Below, one piece after another: positions 7,486-13,387 of a stretch of 16,225 nt of DNA. The number at the start of each line of letters is the position of its first letter. Within the stretch, counting starts at the first letter, position 1. A program made the position numbers and the translations under genes. Source of the stretch: Candidatus Caccocola faecipullorum (GTDB lineage: Bacteria; Synergistota; Synergistia; Synergistales; Synergistaceae). The notes under the pieces are model-generated. The model did no database searches and was not told the DNA's origin. It was given only the letters and a program-made list of their open reading frames with translations. The stretch spans positions 1 to 16,225 of the forward strand of contig DVKA01000056.1 of assembly GCA_018716365.1 (NCBI GenBank), given 5' to 3'.

Positions 7486-7546
7486 AAAACGTTTCTGCTT
7501 TAAGCGCCTGAGTACGGCGCGTTACTGCTGTTCGCTTTGAGACGGG
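7478..7546 (-). promoter_or_regulatory. Antiterminator: long-range pairing competing with the leader terminator
   Basis: Minus-strand segment 7546-7533 (CCCGTCTCAAAGCG) can pair with 7491-7478 (CGTTTTGAGACCGG): 12 Watson-Crick pairs, one G-U and one C-C mismatch over 14 positions. The second strand contains the whole 5' arm of the terminator, so the two structures exclude each other. The first strand is codons 26-31 of the serine-rich leader peptide. A ribosome at the leader stop (7522-7524) would cover part of it and let the terminator form. A ribosome stalled at earlier serine codons would leave it free. Confidence 0.8.
7504..7520 (-). other. Small hairpin between leader stop codon and terminator
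   Basis: Minus strand GCGCC (7520-7516), loop GTACTCA, GGCGC (7508-7504): a perfect 5-bp stem directly after the leader stop. It uses the same bases as the 3' strand of the long-range stem 7509-7517/7635-7643, so the two compete. Confidence 0.5.
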
Positions 7547-7643
7547 CGCGCGGAACAACTGCCGCTCCACGAGGAGAGGCGCGACGAACTGCATGACTGC
7601 GAAGAATATGCGAAGTATGACACCGGCGGCCCTCCCGTACTCA
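7509..7643 (-). repeat. Perfect 9-bp inverted repeat bracketing the leader reading frame
   Basis: Plus strand TGAGTACGG at 7509-7517 and CCGTACTCA at 7635-7643. In the leader RNA the 5' copy overlaps the front of the leader Shine-Dalgarno (7631-7636) and the 3' copy lies just after the leader stop codon. Pairing would close the whole leader into one domain and is possible only when neither position is covered by a ribosome. Confidence 0.65.
7522..7623 (-). CDS. Serine-rich leader peptide of the serine operon (33 aa)
   Basis: A GTG start at 7623-7621 lies 7 bases after GGGAGG (7636-7631), and a TAA stop is at 7524-7522. Of 33 residues 14 are serine: positions 2, 7, 8, 10, 12-14, 17, 18, 20, 22, 24, 28 and 30. 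All six serine codons occur: UCA, UCU, UCG, UCC, AGU and AGC. Cys (11, 23), Gly (21) and Trp (19), amino acids made from serine, also appear. It sits about 30 bases inside the transcript from the promoter at 7663-7691 and upstream of a terminator/antiterminator pair, before genes for serine synthesis. The likely role is a cis-acting sensor: ribosome stalling at Ser codons when charged tRNA-Ser is scarce frees the antiterminator. The peptide itself probably has no function. No homolog is known to me; the call rests on composition, ribosome binding site and context. Confidence 0.82.
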   Translation of the reverse strand: MSYFAYSSQSCSSSRLSSWSGSCSARPSQSEQQ

Positions 7644-7662
7644 AAGACTTAACTAGCTAATT

Positions 7663-7691
7663 TTTATACGCCAAAGCTCCGTCAATGTCAA
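7663..7691 (-). promoter_or_regulatory. Sigma70-type promoter of the serine operon
   Basis: Minus strand: -35 TTGACA (7691-7686, 6/6), 17-base spacer, -10 TATAAA (7668-7663, 5/6). Transcription should begin near 7656, giving a terminated leader RNA of about 205 bases or a read-through mRNA for aminotransferase, serA and downstream genes. The strong promoter match suits control after initiation. Confidence 0.85.
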
Positions 7692-7738
7692 TACAGGGAA
7701 GCACAATTAAAGTTTACAAGCCGTCCGCCGCGCTTTAG

Positions 7739-7767
7739 CTTACAGACTGTCAATTATCATATATAAT
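7739..7767 (+). promoter_or_regulatory. Sigma70-type promoter of the mltG operon
   Basis: -35 CTTACA (7739-7744, 4/6), 17-base spacer, -10 TATAAT (7762-7767, 6/6), 37 bases before the mltG ATG. It is divergent from the serine promoter. The two -35 elements are 47 bases apart, so a shared regulator could sit between them, but I see no clear operator. Confidence 0.65.
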
Positions 7768-7804
7768 AAGTAACGCTTTGAACGGCGCGCGGGAGGGCTG
7801 AGCG

Positions 7805-8815
7805 ATGAGAGACAGAATCACCGATATTTTCGTTTATATAATCGCAGCTTCGGCGTACTGCTTCGTCTGCTTCTATCTGCCGTATGCGTACCCCGGGCTG
7901 CCGGACGGATATTTCCGAAGCTTCGAGGTCGTCATACCGTCGGGAGCGTCGGCTGGCGCGGCGGCGCGCCTGCTTGAAGAGGCCGGCGTAGTGGACGACG
8001 CGGATGCGCTAGTGCGCGAGATGGCCCGCTCCGGGCTCGACAGGAAGATAAAGCCCGGCCTCTATACTCTGCGCCGCTCGACGCCGCGCGGAACCGTAAA
8101 GCAGCTTGAAAAGGCGAAGCCAGTTGTAGAGAAGGCGGCGCTGATTCCCGGCTCGCGCTTCGACAGGCTCGCGGCGCTGTTCGCTGAGGATGGCGTGACG
8201 GCTGCGGATTTTTATTCAGCGATGGCTAAAACGGAAAATTTCTACGAGCCGGTACGCAAATGGCTGCCTGACGACGTGCGCGCGCGGATGGTCTTCCTTC
8301 TGCCTGAGACATATTTCGTAGCGCCCGGCGCAGCCGTTGCGGAAGGCTTCATAGTGTCGGCCTCGCGGCTCTGGTTCGAGAGGGTCGGAAAGGATATTCC
8401 CGAAGATACGGCGGCCGGTGACGTTCTCATGCGCGGCGTGCTAGCCTCGGTTGTAGAAGGCGAAGCGCGCGCCGCCGAGGAACGCCCGATACTTGCCGGG
8501 ATATTCCTTAAAAGGATAGAAAAACATATGCGCCTCCAGTCCTGCGCGACGGTCATCTACTGCTGGGCCGAGCGCGGCGAAAAGAAGACGGCGCTCACGT
8601 ACAAAGATCTGGAAATCGACTCGCCATACAATACATACAGAAACGACGGACTTCCGCCGGGGCCGATATGCGTGCCTTCCGAAAGCTCGTGGAAGAGCGC
8701 GCTCGCGCCGCAAGAGACGGAATATCTGTTCTTCTTTGCGGACGGACGTGGACGGCATATATTCAGCAGGACGTACGGCGAGCACATTGCGAAGCAGCGG
8801 GAGATGACGCGGTGA
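7805..8815 (+). CDS. mltG: Endolytic murein transglycosylase MltG (YceG family)
   Basis: A 336-residue protein with one N-terminal membrane helix (about 8-28), then a periplasmic LysM-like part (VVIPSGASAGAAARLLEEAGV, about 42-62) and the YceG catalytic domain. It cleaves nascent glycan strands, setting their length. Motifs: ASVVEGEA with the catalytic glutamate E218, LQSCATVIYC (244-253), SPYNTYRNDGLPPGPI (273-288) and the C-terminal FADGRGRHIFS. Odd: the usual LQSDPTV reads LQSCATV, losing the normally conserved Asp and Pro. The ATG has GGGAGGG 7 bases upstream. The next gene overlaps the stop codon, so the two are translationally coupled. Confidence 0.93.
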   Translation: MRDRITDIFVYIIAASAYCFVCFYLPYAYPGLPDGYFRSFEVVIPSGASAGAAARLLEEAGVVDDADALVREMARSGLDRKIKPGLYTLRRSTPRGTVKQLEKAKPVVEKAALIPGSRFDRLAALFAEDGVTAADFYSAMAKTENFYEPVRKWLPDDVRARMVFLLPETYFVAPGAAVAEGFIVSASRLWFERVGKDIPEDTAAGDVLMRGVLASVVEGEARAAEERPILAGIFLKRIEKHMRLQSCATVIYCWAERGEKKTALTYKDLEIDSPYNTYRNDGLPPGPICVPSESSWKSALAPQETEYLFFFADGRGRHIFSRTYGEHIAKQREMTR

Positions 8816-9054
8816 AGCCCGAGATAAAAGCGCTGAAATTTACCGTCCCGCACGAGGACATATATTATATAAGCTGGATAATCGACGCGGCCGAGGGCAT
8901 CGGCTTTCTCCAGACCGACGACGCAAAGGCGGGGAAGATAACGGTCTTCACGCCTGCCGGACAGGAGCAGTACCTGCTGAGCCTTATGGAGTCGCTGCGG
9001 GGCGAGGGCATTTCGATAACGGAGAACACTGACGAAGAAGAAACGGGAGAATAA
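8812..9054 (+). CDS. Small DUF4911-like protein
   Basis: An 80-residue protein starting at a GTG that overlaps the mltG stop (GTGA), with GGGAG 8 bases upstream. The same frame is open back to 8668, but that stretch lies inside mltG and is a shadow. Visible pattern: KFTVPHEDIYYISWIIDAAEGIGFLQTDDAKAG, which I recognise as resembling DUF4911, followed by a beta/alpha segment and an acidic tail. The compact alternating pattern looks like a small ACT-like alpha/beta fold, but this is inference. No signal peptide, no membrane segment, no catalytic motif. Function unknown; coupling to mltG and tldD is the only clue. Confidence 0.8.
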   Translation: MKPEIKALKFTVPHEDIYYISWIIDAAEGIGFLQTDDAKAGKITVFTPAGQEQYLLSLMESLRGEGISITENTDEEETGE

Positions 9055-9057
9055 AGA

Positions 9058-10425
9058 ATGAACTGCAGCCTTGATTTTTTTCATGAGAACATAGCGAAGG
9101 CGATGAAGAACGGCGCACAGTACGCCGACGTCTACATACAGAGCGGCGAGGGGCATTCCGTCCACTTCGAAGACGGGAAAATCGACGAAATTTCCTCTTC
9201 TACCGCAGACGGCTCCGGCAGCCGCATCATAGTGAATGGCAAGACCTTTTATTCTCACGCTCCGGGAGGCGGCGCCGCGGCGATAGCCTCGGCCTTTGGA
9301 CGCTGCGCCGGAATGGCGGGGCTGGAGGCGCCGACAGGCGCTGCGCCCGACGGCTGCGCGGTCGAACGCGCGGAAAATCCCGCGAAACAGCCCGACGCGT
9401 CGTTCCTGCGCGAAATAGACGAAACGATAAAAAAAGAATCACAATATATCCGCCAGTCGTCCTACCGCTACACGGTCTCGCGGCGGAAGGTGATCGTCAT
9501 TAAGCCGGGCGGCGAAATCGCGGAGGACGAGAGATACTATACCTCCTTTGCCGCGCAGGTGATAGCGGAGCGCGACGGGGTAGTGCAGACCGGCTCGGAA
9601 CGCCGCTGCATGACGCTGCCGCAGGAGCTTTTCTGGAAAGGCGCGACGCCGCTCGAACTTGCGCGCACCGCGCTGCGCCGAGCGCTGCTGATGCTTGAAG
9701 CGCGTCCATGCCCAGCCGGAAAGATGCGCGTGCTCATGGCCGGCGAGGCCGGCGGCACGATAGTCCACGAAGCCTGCGGACACGGCCTTGAGGCCGACAT
9801 AGTCGAGAAGGATTACTCGACATACCGCGGCAAGACTGGGGAAAAGGTGGCGCACGAAACGATCACGATGATCGACGGCCCGCTCACGGAAGGGCTTTAC
9901 GGAGACTACCGCTTCGACGACGAAGGCACGCCGGCGCAGCGGACGGTGCTGATTGAGAACGGCGTGCTCAAAAATTACCTCACGGACGTGCTTTCGTCAC
10001 AGCTCTACGGCCTTCCGCTCACCGGCAACGGGCGGCGCGAGTCCTACCGCTGCGTCCCCGTCCCGCGCATGAGCAACACATATCTGCTGCCGGGGCGCGA
10101 CGACCTCGATACGATGTTGGCGCGTACGGAGCGCGGCCTGTTTGTCAAAAAGATGGGCGGCGGGGAAGTAGACCCAACCTCTGGAGATTTCGTCTTCTAC
10201 GTCAGCGAGGCCTATCTCATTGAAAAAGGAAAACTCGGCGCTCCGGTGCGCGGCGCGATACTGACGGGCAACGGCCCGGAGGCGCTGCGCAACATCTCGG
10301 CGCTCGGAAACAATCTGGTCATGGACCCCGGAATGTGCGGAAAATCCGGGCAGAGCGTCCCCGTCACTGACGGGCAGCCCTCGATGCTCATAGAAGGGCT
10401 CACAGTCGGAGGCAGCGAGGCATGA
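9058..10425 (+). CDS. tldD: TldD family metalloprotease
   Basis: A 455-residue TldD-type peptidase. The zinc motif is VHEACGHGLE (H237, E238, H242), and the third-ligand region PGMCGKSGQSVPV (C427) is in place, followed by the conserved LTVGG near the C-terminus. TldD with TldE/PmbA forms a heterodimer that degrades unfolded peptides and matures modified peptides such as microcin B17. GGGAGA lies 7 bases before the ATG. The gene begins 3 bases after the DUF4911-like stop and overlaps ftsK by ATGA. No tldE/pmbA lies within the window, so the partner would have to be elsewhere. Confidence 0.94.
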   Translation: MNCSLDFFHENIAKAMKNGAQYADVYIQSGEGHSVHFEDGKIDEISSSTADGSGSRIIVNGKTFYSHAPGGGAAAIASAFGRCAGMAGLEAPTGAAPDGCAVERAENPAKQPDASFLREIDETIKKESQYIRQSSYRYTVSRRKVIVIKPGGEIAEDERYYTSFAAQVIAERDGVVQTGSERRCMTLPQELFWKGATPLELARTALRRALLMLEARPCPAGKMRVLMAGEAGGTIVHEACGHGLEADIVEKDYSTYRGKTGEKVAHETITMIDGPLTEGLYGDYRFDDEGTPAQRTVLIENGVLKNYLTDVLSSQLYGLPLTGNGRRESYRCVPVPRMSNTYLLPGRDDLDTMLARTERGLFVKKMGGGEVDPTSGDFVFYVSEAYLIEKGKLGAPVRGAILTGNGPEALRNISALGNNLVMDPGMCGKSGQSVPVTDGQPSMLIEGLTVGGSEA

Positions 10426-12809
10426 GGGAACAGGAAGCGACCCCATCGCGCCGCAGAAGGAAAAGCCCGCCCAAAGAAAAGGCAAAGGCGAGAAAATTCG
10501 ACATAAGGGAGATTTTCGGAGAGCTGCGCACAGCCTTCAAAATCTTCAACATCGTCGTCGCGCTCGTCACGCTCTATGTAATCGCCTCGCTCTACACGCC
10601 GTGGACAGGCGACGCCGGCGCGGCTGCGGCGCGCTGGCTGCTCTCAAACATCGGCGGCGCTGTAATAATCCCGCTGCTTTTCCTGCTTTACACTGCGGTC
10701 AAGCTGATACTTGCGTCGCCGCTGAACGGATGGCTTCGCCATCTATGCGGCGTCTTCTTTATATTTCTCTTCCTCTCCATGACTCTCGGCCTCAACAAGC
10801 TGACGGGAGGAGAGCGCGAGCTTGCGCTGCCGTTCCTCGCGGCGGGAAAATTCGGCTATGGAATGAGCTCCGCGATATATAAATCGACGGGAATACTCGG
10901 CACCGTCCTCGCCGGGCTTCTGACGATATACCTGACGCTGATGGCTTTCAACATTCATCTGCTGTCGTTCATAAAACTGCCCAGCATTTCGCTGCCGAGT
11001 TTCAGCCTGCCTAAATTCAGCCGACGCGCAAAGGAGGGCGAAGAACCCGCCGAATACGAAGAAGAGGCGGATGCCGAGTACGACGATATATACGACGGCG
11101 AACCGGACGAAAACGACGCGCCCAACATCTCCGAGTTCGACGGCGACAAAGATTACTTCGATTACGACGAAGAGACGCCGGAAGGCGGCAAATACGACGC
11201 TCCGCCGCTTCTCCGCCGCAGCCGCAGCGCAAGCGCCGCCGATGCCGGCGAGGACGAAGAGGGGATAGATTACAACGACCCTGAATCTCTGAAAAAGGCG
11301 GGAGAGCCGGAACTGCATCCTACAATACAGGACCCGAACTTCAATTTTGAAGAGGGCGGAGCGCGCCGCGTAAAGCAGGGAATTTTCCCGCCGCCTATCG
11401 AGATATTCGGCCCGAGCGAATCGCGCGACGGCGAGATGGACGAAGAGAAGGCCGCGCCGCTTGGCGAGAAGATCGTGCGCGCGCTCGAACAGTTCGGAAT
11501 AGAGTCGCACCTTGCGGAAATTCTGGTCGGGCCGACCGTCATCCAGTTCCGCATACAGCTTGCGCCCGGTATAAAGGTCAGCAAGGTCGCCGCGCTCGCC
11601 AACGACATCGCGCTTGCAATGGCGGTGCCGAGCCTGCGCATAGAGGCGCCGATTCCTGGCAAGCCATACGTCGGCATAGAGATACCGAACCCGAAGCGCC
11701 GCGGCATACCGCTGCGCACCGTCATCGAGGACGACGGCTTCCAGCACACGAAGCTCGCGCTGCCGCTGCCTTTCGGCGTCGCCGTCAACGGCGACTCGAT
11801 AATTGTAGGCCTCGAAGAACTCCCGCATCTGCTCGTCGCAGGTACGACCGGTTCGGGAAAAAGCGTCTTCGTCAACTCCTGCATAGTCGGCCTATGTTCA
11901 AAGCGCACGCCTGAGGAGCTGCGAATGATACTCGTCGACCCGAAGCGCGTAGAGATGGCTGTCTACGACAAGCTGCCGCATCTTCTGACGCCGCCCGTCA
12001 CCGACCCGAAGAAAGCCGTGCAGGCGCTCGCGTGGCTCATCCGCGAAATGGAGAACCGCTATACGACGTTTGCGAAAATCCGCGTGCGCAACCTTGAAGG
12101 TTATAATGAAAAAGTCCTTCCGAAGGACAGGCTTCCGCACATCGTCATAGTCGTCGACGAACTCGCCGACCTTATGATGACAGCCGCGAAAGAGGTCGAA
12201 GAATACATCTGCCGCCTCGCGCAGATGGCGCGCGCGACCGGCATACACCTTATGCTCGCGACGCAGCGCCCGTCGGTCAACATAATCACAGGGCTCATTA
12301 AGGCGAACATTCCCGCACGCGTCGCATTCACGCTTCCGAGCAACGCCGACTCGCGCACGATAATAGACTGCGCCGGCGCGGAAAAGCTGCTCGGCAAGGG
12401 AGATATGCTCTTCCTGTCGACGAAGCACCCGAAGCCGATACGCATCCAGTCTCCGTGGATCGACGAAAAAATTCTCTCGGGCTGGCTCGCCTATATCACT
12501 AACACCTTCGGCGAACCTGAATTCATAGAGATAGAGGCGCAGGGAGAAAAGGGCGGAAACGGCGGCTCAGGCGGAACCTTCGACGACGACCTGCTTGAAG
12601 AGGCGGTAGAGACCGTGCTCGCCACTGGCATAGCTTCGGCGAGCGGCCTCCAGCGGCGGCTGCGCGTCGGATTCTCGCGCGCGTCGAGGCTCATAGACAT
12701 GATGGAACAGCTTGGAATAGTCGGCCCCGCCGACGGCTCGCGCCCGCGCGAGATACTCGTCGACGAGGAAGGCGCGCAGGAGCTGCTTGACGAGGCGAGA
12801 GGGAATTAG
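10422..12809 (+). CDS. ftsK: DNA translocase FtsK/SpoIIIE
   Basis: A 795-residue membrane-anchored hexameric motor that pumps chromosome DNA through the closing septum. After a basic start come four membrane helices (about 41-58, 74-97, 107-124 and 157-177), an acidic low-complexity linker (about 205-315), the alpha domain (about 340-430), and the RecA-like motor with Walker A GTTGSGKS (474-481) and Walker B IVIVVDELADL (DE at 579-580). A winged-helix gamma domain (about 720-795, with LQRRLRVGFSRASRLIDMME) reads the polar KOPS sites. The linker begins with three five-residue repeats of the LPSxS type (187-200). Its start overlaps the tldD stop. Confidence 0.96.
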   Translation: MREQEATPSRRRRKSPPKEKAKARKFDIREIFGELRTAFKIFNIVVALVTLYVIASLYTPWTGDAGAAAARWLLSNIGGAVIIPLLFLLYTAVKLILASPLNGWLRHLCGVFFIFLFLSMTLGLNKLTGGERELALPFLAAGKFGYGMSSAIYKSTGILGTVLAGLLTIYLTLMAFNIHLLSFIKLPSISLPSFSLPKFSRRAKEGEEPAEYEEEADAEYDDIYDGEPDENDAPNISEFDGDKDYFDYDEETPEGGKYDAPPLLRRSRSASAADAGEDEEGIDYNDPESLKKAGEPELHPTIQDPNFNFEEGGARRVKQGIFPPPIEIFGPSESRDGEMDEEKAAPLGEKIVRALEQFGIESHLAEILVGPTVIQFRIQLAPGIKVSKVAALANDIALAMAVPSLRIEAPIPGKPYVGIEIPNPKRRGIPLRTVIEDDGFQHTKLALPLPFGVAVNGDSIIVGLEELPHLLVAGTTGSGKSVFVNSCIVGLCSKRTPEELRMILVDPKRVEMAVYDKLPHLLTPPVTDPKKAVQALAWLIREMENRYTTFAKIRVRNLEGYNEKVLPKDRLPHIVIVVDELADLMMTAAKEVEEYICRLAQMARATGIHLMLATQRPSVNIITGLIKANIPARVAFTLPSNADSRTIIDCAGAEKLLGKGDMLFLSTKHPKPIRIQSPWIDEKILSGWLAYITNTFGEPEFIEIEAQGEKGGNGGSGGTFDDDLLEEAVETVLATGIASASGLQRRLRVGFSRASRLIDMMEQLGIVGPADGSRPREILVDEEGAQELLDEARGN

Positions 12810-12851
12810 TCTATGGAATTGAAATACGGAATGATGGAAGTAAAAGGGAAT

Positions 12852-12878
12852 AAAAAAAGAGCCGTGTTACACGGCTCT
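12852..12878 (-). terminator. rpmB terminator whose loop is the stop codon
   Basis: On the minus strand AGAGCCGTG (12878-12870) and CACGGCTCT (12866-12858) form a perfect 9-bp stem. The 3-base loop is TAA (12869-12867), which is exactly the rpmB stop codon. A run of seven T (12858-12852) follows. The last codons of rpmB therefore make the 5' arm. Confidence 0.92.
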
Positions 12879-13061
12879 CTGTACTTTACCGGAACGGAGG
12901 CACTTGGTGCAGATATGAAGCTTGCGGGTCTCCCCTCCGCCTACGTCTACTCTGACGCTCTGGATGTTGATGAGCCAGCGGCGTCTTGTGTGGCGGTTCG
13001 AATGGCTGACCGCGTTTCCCGTAACAGGCCCGCGGCCGCAGCAGTCACAGAATTTTGACAT
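12867..13061 (-). CDS. rpmB: 50S ribosomal protein bL28
   Basis: A 64-residue ribosomal protein of the zinc-ribbon type: C5-x2-C8 at the N-terminus and C51-x2-C54 near the end, around the bL28 signature SHSNRHTRRRW (19-29). The start at 13061 fits the normal N-terminus MSKFCDCCGRGP and has a G-rich Shine-Dalgarno (13073-13068) 6 bases upstream. The frame is open to 13103, but those 14 extra residues do not look like bL28 and overlap the promoter. The gene stands alone, convergent with ftsK and divergent from xseB, with its own promoter and terminator. Confidence 0.95.
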   Translation of the reverse strand: MSKFCDCCGRGPVTGNAVSHSNRHTRRRWLINIQSVRVDVGGGETRKLHICTKCLRSGKVQRAV

Positions 13062-13101
13062 TTGTTTCCCCCCTTGTTTCCTTGAAACAATCAACTGGGA
13101 C

Positions 13102-13131
13102 ATTGTATCATAGCAACACTGAAAGTGGCAA
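13102..13131 (-). promoter_or_regulatory. Sigma70-type promoter of rpmB
   Basis: Minus strand: -35 TTGCCA (13131-13126, 5/6), 18-base spacer, -10 TACAAT (13107-13102, 5/6). Predicted start near 13095, giving a leader of about 35 bases. Confidence 0.7.
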
Positions 13132-13173
13132 CATCACGAGGCCTATAAAAGAAGATAAAGGAGAGCGTTTTAT

Positions 13174-13383
13174 ATGAATTTCGCTGAAAAGATGGACGAA
13201 CTGGAAAAAATACTGAAAGATCTCGAAGGAGATTCGCTCTCTCTCGATTCCGCGCTCGCCGAATACGAGAGAGGTGTCTCGCTCGTTCGCGAATGCCGCG
13301 CCTATCTTGAAGACGCGCAGAAAAAGATAACGATGCTCTCTCAGGAATACGCCGCGCCGCAGACGGACGCGGAGGAGGCGTAA
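13174..13383 (+). CDS. xseB: Exodeoxyribonuclease VII small subunit
   Basis: A 69-residue, almost wholly helical protein with the XseB pattern: FAEKMDELEKILKDLE, then SLDSALAEYERGVSLV and a final coiled helix (CRAYLEDAQKKI). It binds the large subunit XseA to make a nuclease that degrades single-stranded DNA. AAAGGAG lies about 11 bases before the ATG. XseA, often the gene just upstream, is not here; rpmB on the other strand takes its place. A possible TATAAA -10 at 13144-13149 has no good -35. The gene is followed immediately by the prenyl synthase, a common linkage. Confidence 0.93.
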   Translation: MNFAEKMDELEKILKDLEGDSLSLDSALAEYERGVSLVRECRAYLEDAQKKITMLSQEYAAPQTDAEEA

Positions 13384-13387
13384 CGTG

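Noticed and set aside
7484..7594. Second small frame in the leader, ATG 7594 to TGA 7484 (36 aa), minus strand
   Set aside because: It has no ribosome binding site, no amino-acid bias and runs into the terminator. The GTG frame has an ideal Shine-Dalgarno and the serine bias.
7450..7660. T-box riboswitch upstream of the serine operon
   Set aside because: The leader lacks the conserved T-box antiterminator bulge (UGGNACCGCG), and its antiterminator strand lies inside a reading frame. A leader-peptide attenuator explains the parts better.
7450..7660. 6S RNA, SRP RNA or a known metabolite riboswitch on either strand
   Set aside because: I compared remembered consensus elements (SAM, glycine, THF, ykkC, ZTP, cobalamin, 6S, SRP, tmRNA) and found no core match. 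A covariance-model search would settle it.
7651..7662. AT-rich near-palindrome TTAACTAGCTAA as an operator
   Set aside because: It is imperfect, occurs once and lies at the transcription start, so base composition is enough to explain it.
8668..8811. N-terminal extension of the DUF4911-like protein
   Set aside because: It overlaps mltG in another frame. The GTG at 8812 has a proper ribosome binding site and a stop-start overlap with mltG.
10743..11828. Long minus-strand frame (361 aa) inside ftsK
   Set aside because: Arg/Ala/Val-rich text with no domain, opposite an intact ftsK. This is a frequent artefact in GC-rich coding DNA.
12813..13058. Plus-strand frame (81 aa) after ftsK
   Set aside because: It lies over rpmB, has no ribosome binding site and crosses the rpmB terminator hairpin.
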